From Tenacibaculum sp. SG-28 (GTDB lineage: Bacteria; Bacteroidota; Bacteroidia; Flavobacteriales; Flavobacteriaceae): a stretch of 64,000 bases of DNA. This document shows positions 38,006-46,982 of the stretch, piece after piece; position 1 is the stretch's first letter, and each line of letters opens with the position of its first letter. Both the position numbers and the translations under genes were made by a program. The stretch lies in the NCBI RefSeq assembly GCF_002954385.1, contig NZ_MQVY01000001.1:410892-474891 (forward strand). The letters run 5' to 3'. The notes beneath the pieces were generated by a model. It did no database searches. It was not told the origin of the DNA and saw only the letters and a program-made list of their open reading frames with translations.

Positions 38006-38581
38006 TTAAAAAGAATATTTAAAATTTACACCAACTTTCGGTGCGTCTAATAACATTGGATCTAAGGAAATCGCTGGTCTTACTGATAAGTTATCATTGG
38101 TGTCAAATTGTAATAGGTGCGCGTTTACACTAGCTTCCACAATTTGCAATACGTATAGTAAGACCCCAGATAATAGGGACAGATCCCTGTTTTTACGCAA
38201 TACTTTTTGGGCATTTTCTAATCCGCTAGTGGAAACAAAAACATTCCCGTTATCTCCGTTAAATTCATCTGGTAGCCCTTGTGATCTTAGTCGGAACGCT
38301 GTTCTGTACCTATCGTATTCGTCACTATTGGTAATGTAAAAGTAAACACTTGTTCCAATGGCTCCCCACACAATAGGAGCTTTCCAATATTTTTTATTAT
38401 AGATTTGACCACCACCAGGAAAAATTGCAGAATAGAAAGCAGCTTTTGAAGGAGAGAGCGGATTGTATTTGTTGCTAATTTGCGGTTGTTTATTACTTAC
38501 AACAATACTGTCTTTCTGTGCAAAAATATGCATACAGAAAAGTATAAAAATAACTGTAAGTATGTTTTTTTTATGGCGCAA
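38006..38581 (-). CDS. DUF5683 exported/membrane protein
   Basis: 191 residues. Signal peptide (LTVIFILFCMHIFAQ), then SPSKAAFYSAIFPGGGQIYNKKYWKAPIVWG, shown here in two short parts, the hallmark of DUF5683; two hydrophobic segments follow. Function unknown. Its position between parB and dapB is conserved in flavobacteria. Start is 7 bases after the parB stop region on the minus strand. Confidence 0.85.
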   Translation of the reverse strand: MRHKKNILTVIFILFCMHIFAQKDSIVVSNKQPQISNKYNPLSPSKAAFYSAIFPGGGQIYNKKYWKAPIVWGAIGTSVYFYITNSDEYDRYRTAFRLRSQGLPDEFNGDNGNVFVSTSGLENAQKVLRKNRDLSLLSGVLLYVLQIVEASVNAHLLQFDTNDNLSVRPAISLDPMLLDAPKVGVNFKYSF

Positions 38582-38588
38582 AGTAAAA

Positions 38589-39476
38589 CTACTTTAGTAA
38601 GTTTTTAATACGGTTAAAATCTTCTTCTGAATTAAAACTAATTGCTATTTTCCCTTTACCATTTTTGTTAACGGTGATATCAACTTTGTTTCCGAAGTAG
38701 TCTTTTATTACGGCTGCACCTTCGCTAATATATTTTGGAAGTGCTTTCTTTTTAGTAGCTTTGTCAATAGTACCTGATTTTATATTTTTAACCAATTCTT
38801 CGGTTTGACGAACAGAGAGTTTGTCTCTAAGAATTTTTTCATAAACATTTAACTGGTCTGTGGTGCTGTCTATATTAATTAAGGCCCTTCCATGTCCCAT
38901 AGAGATGAAATTATCTCGCATTCCCGTTTGTATGATAGGATCTAATTTTAACAATCGAAGATAATTCGTTACCGTGGAACGTTTTTTACCCACTCTAAAA
39001 CTTAATTCTTCTTGCGTGAGTTTGATTTCATCAATTAATCGCTGGTACGATAAAGCAACTTCAATTGGATCTAGATTTTTACGCTGAATGTTTTCAACGA
39101 TTGCCATTTCCAGCATCTCCTGATCATCTGCCAATCGGATGTAGGCCGGTATCGTTTTGTTTCCAATTAATTTCGAAGCCCTGAAACGACGTTCACCCGA
39201 TACTAACTGAAAGGTGTTACCTTCTAATTTTCGAACTGTAATTGGTTGGATTACTCCCAGTGTTTTGATTGAATTTGCCAATTCGTGTAAGGCTTCTTCA
39301 TCAAAATACGTTCTTGGTTGAAATGGATTTACTGCAATAGATTTAATATCCAATTCAATGATATTCCCGACTAATTTATCCGCATTTTTATCTTCGACAG
39401 AGTTAACATCTGCTGTTTCTTTTAAAAGTGCCGATAAGCCTCTACCAAGTGCTTGCTTCTTTGTTGCTTTTGCCAT
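38589..39476 (-). CDS. parB: Chromosome-partitioning protein ParB
   Basis: 295 residues. N-terminal KKQALGRGLSALL; the CTPase/ParB motif region NPFQPRTYF and LVSGERRFRASK; a helix-turn-helix near 140-170 (LSFRVGKKRSTVTNYLRLL); C-terminal dimerisation domain to residue 295. Binds parS sites and spreads with CTP, in chromosome segregation. Its start ATG overlaps the parA stop as TAATG. No convincing parS site was found within the window. Confidence 0.95.
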   Translation of the reverse strand: MAKATKKQALGRGLSALLKETADVNSVEDKNADKLVGNIIELDIKSIAVNPFQPRTYFDEEALHELANSIKTLGVIQPITVRKLEGNTFQLVSGERRFRASKLIGNKTIPAYIRLADDQEMLEMAIVENIQRKNLDPIEVALSYQRLIDEIKLTQEELSFRVGKKRSTVTNYLRLLKLDPIIQTGMRDNFISMGHGRALINIDSTTDQLNVYEKILRDKLSVRQTEELVKNIKSGTIDKATKKKALPKYISEGAAVIKDYFGNKVDITVNKNGKGKIAISFNSEEDFNRIKNLLK

Positions 39477-40249
39477 TATTTTGCCACTGCGTTTTTGTTC
39501 AAAATTTCGTTTGCCAAATTTAAGTAATTTACCGCACCTTTACTGGTTGCATCGTACGAAATTATACTTTCTCCGTAACTAGGTGCTTCACTTAGGCGTA
39601 TGTTTCTGTGAACTATAGTGTCAAATACCATCGAATTAAAGTGCTTTCTAACTTCTTCTACAACTTGGTTAGACAAACGTAATCTAGAGTCAAACATCGT
39701 TAATAAAAGTCCTTCAATGTCTAAATCTTTATTGTGTATTTTTTGAATACTCTTAATTGTATTTAGTAGTTTTCCTAATCCTTCTAGTGCGAAGTATTCA
39801 CACTGAATTGGTATGATCACTGCATCGGCAGCAACTAGTGAATTAAGAGTAATAAGTCCTAAAGAAGGAGCACAATCAATTAAGATATAATCGTACTCGT
39901 CTTTGATAGGAGCTAAAGCCGTTTTCAACATGTATTCCCGTTCTTGTTTGTCTACTAACTCGATTTCAATAGCTACCAAATCAATGTGGGCAGGAATAAG
40001 ATCAACATTAGGAGAATCCGTTTTTACAACGGTATTTTTTGCTTCTGAAGTATGCTCTAAAACTTGATAGGTTCCTTTTTCAACACTTTCAACATCAATT
40101 CCTAAACCAGAAGTTGCATTTGCTTGGGGGTCTGCATCGATTAATAAAACTTTCTTCTCTAATACCCCAAGAGCTGCTGCAAGGTTTACAGTGGTTGTTG
40201 TTTTCCCAACACCACCTTTTTGATTAGCTATTGCAATTATTTTACCCAT
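39476..40249 (-). CDS. parA: Chromosome-partitioning ATPase ParA/Soj
   Basis: 257 residues. Deviant Walker A KGGVGKTTT at 11-19, LLIDADPQANATSG and DYILIDCAPSLGLITLNSL are typical. A MinD/ParA ATPase that works with ParB in segregation. First gene of the parA-parB-DUF5683-dapB-lepB-wbqC run; ATG at 40249. Confidence 0.95.
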   Translation of the reverse strand: MGKIIAIANQKGGVGKTTTTVNLAAALGVLEKKVLLIDADPQANATSGLGIDVESVEKGTYQVLEHTSEAKNTVVKTDSPNVDLIPAHIDLVAIEIELVDKQEREYMLKTALAPIKDEYDYILIDCAPSLGLITLNSLVAADAVIIPIQCEYFALEGLGKLLNTIKSIQKIHNKDLDIEGLLLTMFDSRLRLSNQVVEEVRKHFNSMVFDTIVHRNIRLSEAPSYGESIISYDATSKGAVNYLNLANEILNKNAVAK

Positions 40250-40446
40250 CGTTATTTATCCTGTTTGAAAAAGGTAAATTTACAATTATTTATGGTTTTT
40301 TCTAACGAAAGATGTTAACATTAGATAAGACGAATAAAATCAATTGTTTAAATATGTTTTTATTGTCTTTTTTAACGATATTTTGCAATCTATAAAGTGT
40401 ATGTGTATTTATTTGGTAACGGTGTTTCTTTTGTATTACAAACAAA

Positions 40447-40478
40447 AAAACAGCACGTTAAATCTAACGTGCTGTTTT
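40447..40478 (-). terminator. Terminator of dnaN
   Basis: aaaacagcacgtta (40447-40460) and taacgtgctgtttt (40465-40478) pair perfectly over 14 bases with a 4-base loop, 18 bases after the dnaN stop. The minus strand continues TTTTGTTTG, fitting a strong intrinsic terminator; plus-strand reading gives TTTTTAC and could serve there too. Confidence 0.85.
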
Positions 40479-40496
40479 TACTTTATTTGTACTTGT

Positions 40497-41615
40497 TTAA
40501 TTGTTTAACATCACCGGCATTACTAACATGGTGATGCTTTCTCCTTCCTCCGTACCATCGATTGGAGTTAGAATTCCTGCTCGGTTAGGTAAGCTAAGTT
40601 CAATAAGGATATCATTAGAGTTTAAATTACTTAGCATTTCACTTAAAAAGCGAGAATTAAAACCAATCTGCATATCATCTCCCTGGTAGTCGCATGATAG
40701 TCTTTCGTCTGCTTTATTGGCGTAATCGATATCTTCAGCAGAGATGTTTAGTTCCGTACCTGCCATTTTTAAACGAATTTGATGTGTCGTTTTACTCGAA
40801 AAAATAGAGACACGGCGAACTGAGTTTAAAAAAGTTGCTCGATCAACAGTTAATTTATTTGGGTTTTCTTTAGGTATAACTGCTTCGTAATTTGGGTATT
40901 TTCCATCGATCAATCTACAGGTTAGAACCACATTGTCAAACGTGAATTTTGCGTTTGCATCGTTGTATTCTATCACTACATTTTCATCTGCTCCATTTAA
41001 AATTCCTTTTAATAAATTTAATGGCTTTTTAGGCATTATAAATTCTGCTGATTTATCGGCAGTAACGTCTGTTCTGGAATACTTTACTAGTTTATGTGCA
41101 TCTGTTGCTATAAAGGTCAATTCTTTGGTGCTAAATTGGAAAAAGACACCACTCATTACGGGTCTTAAGTCATCATTTCCAGTAGCAAATATCGTTTTTG
41201 TTATTGCTGCAGCTAAGATGTTCGAAGGTATTTCTGTACTGCTTGGAGAAGGTAATTCTAGAGATTTTGGGAATTCATCGCCATTAAAATAAGCCATGTC
41301 GTATTTCCCTTGTTCCGATATAATTTCAATGGTGCTTTCTCCTTCTGTTTTAAACGTTAAAGGTTGGTCAGGAAATGTTTTTAGTGTGTCTAATAAGAGA
41401 CGTGCATTCACTGCTATCGCTCCTATATCAGTGCTTTCAACTGCAACAACAGCACTCATGGTAGTTTCCAGATCTGAAGCAGAAATTTTCAATTCATTTT
41501 CCGATAATTCAATTAGAAAATTATCTAAAATAGGTAAGGTATTATTGCTATTAATAACCCCACCTAAAACCTGAAGCTGTTTTAATAATTGAGAGCTAGA
41601 TACTATAAATTTCAT
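40497..41615 (-). CDS. dnaN: DNA polymerase III beta subunit (sliding clamp)
   Basis: 372 residues, usual length. MKFIVSSSQLLKQLQVLGGVI, FIATDAHKLVKYSR and a C-terminal ITMLVMPVMLNN fit the three-domain clamp. It forms the DNA-encircling ring for the replicative polymerase. It is a single gene here: dnaA is not next to it. An initiation-type promoter element TATATTTG lies at 41650-41643, 27 bases before the ATG. Confidence 0.96.
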   Translation of the reverse strand: MKFIVSSSQLLKQLQVLGGVINSNNTLPILDNFLIELSENELKISASDLETTMSAVVAVESTDIGAIAVNARLLLDTLKTFPDQPLTFKTEGESTIEIISEQGKYDMAYFNGDEFPKSLELPSPSSTEIPSNILAAAITKTIFATGNDDLRPVMSGVFFQFSTKELTFIATDAHKLVKYSRTDVTADKSAEFIMPKKPLNLLKGILNGADENVVIEYNDANAKFTFDNVVLTCRLIDGKYPNYEAVIPKENPNKLTVDRATFLNSVRRVSIFSSKTTHQIRLKMAGTELNISAEDIDYANKADERLSCDYQGDDMQIGFNSRFLSEMLSNLNSNDILIELSLPNRAGILTPIDGTEEGESITMLVMPVMLNN

Positions 41616-41642
41616 TGCCTGCGTTTCTATTAGTTATAGCTA

Positions 41643-41650
41643 CAAATATA
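41643..41650 (-). promoter_or_regulatory. Possible -7 element of dnaN
   Basis: Minus-strand TATATTTG matches TAnnTTTG of Bacteroidota promoters 27 bases before the ATG. No TTG -33 element at 17-23 bases was seen, so it is only a half-match. Confidence 0.3.
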
Positions 41651-41685
41651 TTTTAATTTGATGATATTAAAAATTTATTTTAGTA

Positions 41686-42636
41686 CTAATTAAATGCATA
41701 ATGAAGTAAAATAGTTCCGAAAAAATTCCTGTTAGGAACCGTAACACTTTTTATTTTTTTGGAATGGTAATTAATTTGATATCCAAAGCTCCACCTGTCG
41801 TAGGTATATCGAATGCCTAGTTCTGCGAGAAGTTTAAAAGGGGCAATGGCAAAAGTTACGGGACTATCATTGTGAAATAAACTTCCTTGTATGGTAGCAT
41901 CGTATGCAACATACGTAATTGATGGCTTGAGATAAATAAAAAATTCTGATTCGTTATTTGTATCTGAATTACACTTATTTAGATTGCTTTGAAAAGCGAC
42001 AGAGTTATAGTTTTTTTGTAAAGGTTTTATCCCAACTCTAGCTATAAAACCCGTGGTTACTTCATTGTGAACTGTACCTATCTTAGCTGCACTAGCCCAG
42101 TTTATATCAAAGTTACTAGAGCTTAATTTATTTATTTTTTTGGTATAATAGAGGTTAGCGTTTATAGCAAACATTGTGTTTATCTGATATTTCCATCCCT
42201 CCGCGATATCAAAACCGTAGATGGCATGGACAAAATTTTGAATCTCTTGTCCTTTGGCTTCAGGACCAATTACACCAATTTCTATTTCTTTTTTAAATAT
42301 ATTTTCTTCGTGTCGATATGTTGCAATACCAAACTTACCGTATACATACCCGGCAAATGGTCGGTCGTGCTCGGCTACAGTGGCTACGATAGCTTTGTAA
42401 GGAGTGTAAATTTCGTGACTTACAGTTATATCGTATATTTTTTTATGGATATCTGCGTTTTCTTTTGTGTTTAAAAAACGAAAAGAAATAAAAGTTCCAT
42501 TGGTATAATACCTATCTTGACTAGTAGAAGTATACAAATCATTGTCGTTTACAAAACTGAATTCTTTAGTATATTTTTTTTGAGAAACTACAGCGACAGA
42601 AAATAAAATGAATAAAAAGACTGAGATTTTTTTCAT
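41686..42636 (-). CDS. lpxR: Lipid A 3'-O-deacylase LpxR family
   Basis: 316 residues. Signal peptide to about 19 (FILFSVAVVSQ). NDNDLYTSTSQDRYYTNG (about 30-47), HDRPFAGYVYG (90-100) and GPEAKGQEIQNFVH (124-137) match LpxR/DUF2219, an outer-membrane beta-barrel removing the 3'-acyloxyacyl group from lipid A in Salmonella. The Asn-Asp pair at 30-31 and H137 correspond to catalytic residues known there. Only the group assignment is firm; lipid A remodelling here is expected. No neighbour explains regulation. Confidence 0.87.
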   Translation of the reverse strand: MKKISVFLFILFSVAVVSQKKYTKEFSFVNDNDLYTSTSQDRYYTNGTFISFRFLNTKENADIHKKIYDITVSHEIYTPYKAIVATVAEHDRPFAGYVYGKFGIATYRHEENIFKKEIEIGVIGPEAKGQEIQNFVHAIYGFDIAEGWKYQINTMFAINANLYYTKKINKLSSSNFDINWASAAKIGTVHNEVTTGFIARVGIKPLQKNYNSVAFQSNLNKCNSDTNNESEFFIYLKPSITYVAYDATIQGSLFHNDSPVTFAIAPFKLLAELGIRYTYDRWSFGYQINYHSKKIKSVTVPNRNFFGTILLHYAFN

Positions 42637-42698
42637 GGCAACAAATATCCTCTTATTTTAGCAATACTACTGTTAAATTAATTTTATAATTTTCTTCT

Positions 42699-43556
42699 AT
42701 GAAACAAAAAATGAAATTGTCTTCAGAAGACTTTCATCGCATTAGCAGCAATGTGGAATTGCGATCGATTTTGAAAAACAAATCCATTACAATTGGCAAA
42801 GTAGAAGAAAAACTTCGCTATGAAAATGAATTGCGAAATCTTCAAATAGAGTTAGTAAAATTACAACAGTGGATCGCCAAAAATAATAAGCGAGTTGCTA
42901 TTATTTTTGAAGGAAGAGACGCTGCAGGAAAAGGAGGTAATATTCGCAGGTTTATGGAGCATTTAAATCCTCGTTCTACGCGACTTGTAGCTCTTAACAA
43001 ACCAACAGAAGTAGAGAAAGGACAATGGTATTTTCAACGATATATTAGAGAATTACCCAATCCTGGAGAGATCGTTTTTTTTGATAGAAGTTGGTACAAT
43101 CGAGCGGTCGTAGAGCCCGTTATGGGTTTTTGTACTGAAAAGCAGTATAAAAAATTCCTTGTACAAGTTCCTGAGTTTGAGCATATGCTCTATGAAGACG
43201 GCGTTATTATTATTAAATTTTGGCTTTCTATTTCTAAAGAGGAACAGTTGAAAAGATTTAATGCTAGGAATACAAACCCATTAAAGCGTTGGAAATTTAG
43301 TCCGGTAGATAAAAAAGGGCAAGAACTCTGGGATACCTATACTTTTTATAAGAATGAAATGTTTAGTAAAACACATACCTCGTATAGTCCGTGGTTAGTA
43401 GTTAAAACCAACGATAAAAAAGAAGCAAGAGTAGAGTGTATTAGACATGTTTTATCTCAGTTTGATTACCATGGAAAGGAGCAGGCAAAAACGATGTTAA
43501 ATCCAGATCCTAATATCGTCATGCGTTATCATCGTTCTATAATTCATCTAGATTAA
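42699..43556 (+). CDS. PPK2 family polyphosphate kinase (class I-like)
   Basis: 285 residues. Walker A FEGRDAAGKGGNIRRF, then lid motif FFDRSWYNRAVVEPVMGFC, then FWLSISKEEQLKRFNARNTN and WDTYTFYKNEMFSKT. These mark PPK2 enzymes transferring phosphate from polyphosphate to nucleoside diphosphates. It lies 2 bases upstream of a close paralogue: this copy carries eight T in the VFFDRSW codons where the next has seven. No other nucleotide-metabolism gene is adjacent. Confidence 0.9.
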   Translation: MKQKMKLSSEDFHRISSNVELRSILKNKSITIGKVEEKLRYENELRNLQIELVKLQQWIAKNNKRVAIIFEGRDAAGKGGNIRRFMEHLNPRSTRLVALNKPTEVEKGQWYFQRYIRELPNPGEIVFFDRSWYNRAVVEPVMGFCTEKQYKKFLVQVPEFEHMLYEDGVIIIKFWLSISKEEQLKRFNARNTNPLKRWKFSPVDKKGQELWDTYTFYKNEMFSKTHTSYSPWLVVKTNDKKEARVECIRHVLSQFDYHGKEQAKTMLNPDPNIVMRYHRSIIHLD

Positions 43557-43558
43557 TT

Positions 43559-44340
43559 ATGCAGAAAATAGCACAAAAAGACCTGAATAAATTAAATTCA
43601 CCAAGAGGTTTAAAAGCAATATTATCCAAAGAGCCATATAATATTGAGCGAGCACTTCGTTACGTGAATTACGAGCGTAAACTAAAAAAATTACAGGTAG
43701 AACTTATAAAGTTGCAAACTTGGGCCATCCAAAAAGACGAGCGAATTATAGTTTTATTTGAAGGAAGAGATGCCGCCGGGAAAGGAGGCGCCATTCGCAG
43801 AATTACAGAGCGCATAAATCCAAGGCATATGCGCATAGTAGCTTTACCAAAACCTAATGAAGACGAAAGAACACAATGGTATTTTCAGCGCTATGTAAAG
43901 CGCTTTCCAAAGGCAGGAGAAATGGTTTTTTTGATAGAAGTTGGTATAATCGCGCAGTGGTAGAACCTGTAAATGGGTTTTGTACTGCGGACGACTATGC
44001 TGTTTTTATGAACCAGGTAAATGATTTTGAACGAATGATACTAGACTCTGGTATACGGTTGGTGAAAATTTACATGTCTATAACTAAAAAAGAACAAGCA
44101 AAGCGTTTTAATGACATTAAAAACGATCCTTTAAAACAATGGAAAATGACTGCTGTTGATGAAAAGGCGCAAGAATTATGGGACGATTATACTGCTTACA
44201 AGAGAAAAATGTTTTCCAAGACCAATACAGAAATTTCTCCTTGGAAAGTTATTCGTGCAAATCGAAAAACAGTAGCTAGAGTTAACGTGATTAATCACAT
44301 ATTAGAAAGTATTCCTTACGATAAAAATATTGAGGTGTAA
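43559..44340 (+). pseudogene. PPK2 family polyphosphate kinase, tandem paralogue (frameshifted)
   Basis: Frames 43559-43963 and about 43924-44340 join at seven T 43926-43932. Comparison with the intact upstream copy (43075-43083, eight T) shows one missing T; restored, it reads EMVFFDRSWYNRAVVEPV and 260 residues. Walker A FEGRDAAGKGGAIRRI and the FFDRSWYNR lid are the same as in its neighbour. It starts 2 bases after the first copy's stop, so both are likely co-transcribed. Both copies differ in many residues, so this is an old tandem duplication. Confidence 0.9.
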
Positions 44341-44376
44341 AAATATACTTAATATAATGTTAGGTATTAATAATAA

Positions 44377-45015
44377 TTACAAGTTAAGTTGTCGGTGTAC
44401 TTCTTTGAAGATATAAAAAATTTCTGCTGAAATTCTCTGGTTTGTTTCGGAATATACTTCTAAAGTATTTTCTTTATCATCTGCTCTTTTTGGGTCTTTA
44501 AACGGCAAGTGGAAACGATGTATTGCATCTGGAATAAAAGGACAATTTTCATCAGCATCATCACAGGTTGTAATGGCGATATATGGAAAGCCATTTTCTG
44601 GGTTGTCAAAGATTTTAGAATAAACTTTTAAGGGAGTTTTACATCCTTTGAAATTAACTAGGTATTTTGGGTTTTGATGCGAAAAAGTTTCTACGTTAAA
44701 ATTAAATCCAGAATTTTCTAGAGCATTGATAGTATTTCTATGAAATGCAGAAGCTTCTGTACCTCCTGAATAGGAGTAAATATTTTCTAAGTTAAAGTAG
44801 GAGATTGCATAAAATGCCCAAATTTGCGCAAATTGGCTTCTTCTTGAGTTGTGTGTACATATAAAATTTAGATTTAATTTTTTTCTATCTGTATACTCCT
44901 CTCTAATTTTATCTGCAATTTGAAGGAGAATTTCTTCTCTATTGCTATCAATACGTATGCTGTTTGCAGCCGATTCAAAGAAAAATTTTATTGAAGTCTC
45001 TTTAGTGTTAATCAT
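44377..45015 (-). CDS. Arsenate reductase-like low-molecular-weight phosphatase
   Basis: 212 residues, longer than the usual 130-150. The P-loop CTHNSRRSQ (C53, R59) follows the CX5R(S) rule, with ITTCDDADENCPFIPDA giving the two redox cysteines of ArsC-thioredoxin-type reductases. It reduces arsenate or dephosphorylates proteins. In this phylum it is often called 'protein-tyrosine-phosphatase'. An N-terminal helix extension of about 45 residues precedes the P-loop. No ars operon genes are adjacent; DUF6428, which often co-occurs, is at 11 kb. Confidence 0.82.
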   Translation of the reverse strand: MINTKETSIKFFFESAANSIRIDSNREEILLQIADKIREEYTDRKKLNLNFICTHNSRRSQFAQIWAFYAISYFNLENIYSYSGGTEASAFHRNTINALENSGFNFNVETFSHQNPKYLVNFKGCKTPLKVYSKIFDNPENGFPYIAITTCDDADENCPFIPDAIHRFHLPFKDPKRADDKENTLEVYSETNQRISAEIFYIFKEVHRQLNL

Positions 45016-45107
45016 TTTTTATTAGTTATTTTGTACAAAAAATAAATGAAAAATTTACGACAAAATTAGGGTGTTTATATCTTTTGTGATTTAAGTAAAA
45101 GTTAATT

Positions 45108-45653
45108 ATGTGTTTTGAAATTGGAAACAAAGTAGCGGTTATTGATGATGTAATTAAAGGAAAAGTTGTTGGTTTCACTGGAAAAATGGTTGTTGTAGCC
45201 GACGATTCCGGCATGACTTTTCACTTTCTACCGCAAGAACTTGTTAAAATAAATAAAGAGCAAAATCAATTCTCGAAATACAATGCTTTGAATACTGTCC
45301 CTGCAAAGGATGAAAGTTTCACCAATCAAAAAAAAGTACGTCGGTTTGTGAAATCAAAAAATGAAATCATTTTTGAGGTAGATTTACATATTGAAAAATT
45401 ATTAAAAACAAGCAAAGGTCTTGATAATTATGATATTTTAAATTATCAAATTGCAACTGCTAAACGTAAATTGGAGTATTGCATACATAAAAGGATATCT
45501 AAAATTGTTTTTATTCATGGAGTGGGAGAGGGAGTTTTGAAATCCGAATTATACCATTTATTAAAACAATATGCTGTAGACTTTTACGATGCTTCTTTCC
45601 AAAAGTATGGCGCTGGAGCAACAGAAGTATATATTTACCAAAACTCCAACTAA
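45108..45653 (+). CDS. Smr-domain protein (MutS2-type C-terminus)
   Basis: 181 residues. N-terminal small barrel (IGNKVAVIDDVIKGKVVGFTG, given as two parts) then an Smr nuclease domain with EVDLHIEKL near 87-95 and FIHGVGEGVLKSELYHLLKQ near 128-147. The DLHG-like and HGxG motifs are typical of Smr endonucleases. The family acts on branched DNA or RNA; the exact role is unknown. ATG at 45108 after a region without matched promoter. Cysteine desulfurase follows 17 bases downstream. Confidence 0.85.
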   Translation: MCFEIGNKVAVIDDVIKGKVVGFTGKMVVVADDSGMTFHFLPQELVKINKEQNQFSKYNALNTVPAKDESFTNQKKVRRFVKSKNEIIFEVDLHIEKLLKTSKGLDNYDILNYQIATAKRKLEYCIHKRISKIVFIHGVGEGVLKSELYHLLKQYAVDFYDASFQKYGAGATEVYIYQNSN

Positions 45654-45670
45654 TTTTAATCCTTTATTTC

Positions 45671-46813
45671 ATGAAAAGAGTTTATTTAGACAATGCCGCG
45701 ACAACACCTATTGCAAAAGAGGTAATTGATGTAATGCATGAATCTATGGTAGAGAATTTCGGAAACCCTTCCTCTACACATCAAAATGGAAGGATGGCGA
45801 AAGCAGCTATAGAAAAAGCAAGAAAAAATATCGCGAAACAGTTTCATGTTTCTGCAAGTGAAATTTATTTTACATGTGGAGGAACGGAGGCGGACAATTG
45901 GATATTAAATAATGCGGTATCAAATCTTGGTGTTAGAACTGTAATCACAACAGAAATTGAACATAGTGCTGTATTGGATACCCTTTTACATCTGCAGAAA
46001 AAAAAAGGGATTACTATCGTTTATTTATCCTTAGATGCGAAAGGACGAATTTCTTTGGAGGAACTACAAAAAATACTAGCTACAGGTACAGAGAAAAAAC
46101 TAGTGTCTCTTATGTGGGTAAATAATGAAATTGGCAATGTATTGCCAATTAAAGAAGTTGCTGAAATTTGTAAAAAGAACGATGTTTTATTTCACTCTGA
46201 TACGGTACAAGCCATAGGGTCTTACACTGTTAACTTACAAGAGTTACCCATAGATTTTATTGTGGCAAGTGCGCATAAGTTCCATGGTCCAAAAGGAGTA
46301 GGGTTTGCTTTTGTTAGAAAAGGAATACCAATGGAACCGATGTTGTACGGTGGTGGCCAAGAAAGAGGCGCTCGATCTAGTACAGAAAATTTGCACTCTA
46401 TTATAGGTATGGATAGAGCATTGCAATTGTCTTATACCTCTTTAAAGGAGGAAATGAGCATGATTGCAGATTTAAAAGAATATCTTATTCAGGGTTTGTA
46501 TGCTATATTTCCAAAACTGTGTTTTAATGGCGATAGTGAATCTAAAGATTTAAGTTCTCCGAAAATAGTAAATGTTAGGTTTCCTTTCTCCGACGATATG
46601 CTTATTTTCAATTTAGATCTTCTAGGTATTTCTGTATCTGGGGGGAGTGCTTGTCAGAGTGGTGCTACTAAGGGATCTCATGTGCTTTTTAAAATTTTAG
46701 ACCAAGAACAATTTCAAAAGTCTTCGGTTAGAATTTCTTTTAGCAAGTTTACTACCAAAGACGAGATTGAACAATTTCTTCAAGCAGTAGAGACAAGGAA
46801 TACCATTCGATAA
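45671..46813 (+). CDS. Cysteine desulfurase (NifS/IscS family)
   Basis: 380 residues. MKRVYLDNAATTPIAKEV start, TEIEHSA (H98-S99), K203 in ASAHKFHGPKG binds pyridoxal phosphate, and catalytic C328 lies in SVSGGSACQSGATKGS. It takes sulfur from cysteine for iron-sulfur clusters or tRNA thiolation. The length fits NifS/IscS rather than SufS. No isc or suf genes adjoin, so the partner is unclear. Terminator hairpin at 46941-46982. Confidence 0.93.
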   Translation: MKRVYLDNAATTPIAKEVIDVMHESMVENFGNPSSTHQNGRMAKAAIEKARKNIAKQFHVSASEIYFTCGGTEADNWILNNAVSNLGVRTVITTEIEHSAVLDTLLHLQKKKGITIVYLSLDAKGRISLEELQKILATGTEKKLVSLMWVNNEIGNVLPIKEVAEICKKNDVLFHSDTVQAIGSYTVNLQELPIDFIVASAHKFHGPKGVGFAFVRKGIPMEPMLYGGGQERGARSSTENLHSIIGMDRALQLSYTSLKEEMSMIADLKEYLIQGLYAIFPKLCFNGDSESKDLSSPKIVNVRFPFSDDMLIFNLDLLGISVSGGSACQSGATKGSHVLFKILDQEQFQKSSVRISFSKFTTKDEIEQFLQAVETRNTIR

Positions 46814-46940
46814 TCCATATTTCAACGTCTGTTTCTTACTGTTTCAATTTTTAAATAGAGTTGCTTTCGATTTCGGAATACTTTACTGTAAATTTAGAAA
46901 AGTACTATTTTGCATTGGTGTTTTTTCGCTTGTTACCAAT

Positions 46941-46982
46941 AAAATAGAACTCCAAAAACGGATATTTTTGGAGTTCTATTTT
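46941..46982. terminator. Bidirectional terminator hairpin
   Basis: Two 18-base arms (46941-46958 and 46965-46982; core tagaactcc / ggagttcta) pair perfectly with a 6-base loop. U-runs follow on both strands. It lies between the desulfurase (+) and the 65-residue gene (-), whose stop codon overlaps the right arm. Confidence 0.9.

Noticed and set aside
38966..38981. parS-like sequence cgttaccgtggaacg inside parB
   Set aside because: Only partly symmetric and short of the usual 16-base site by a base with two mismatched pairs; not a credible ParB site.
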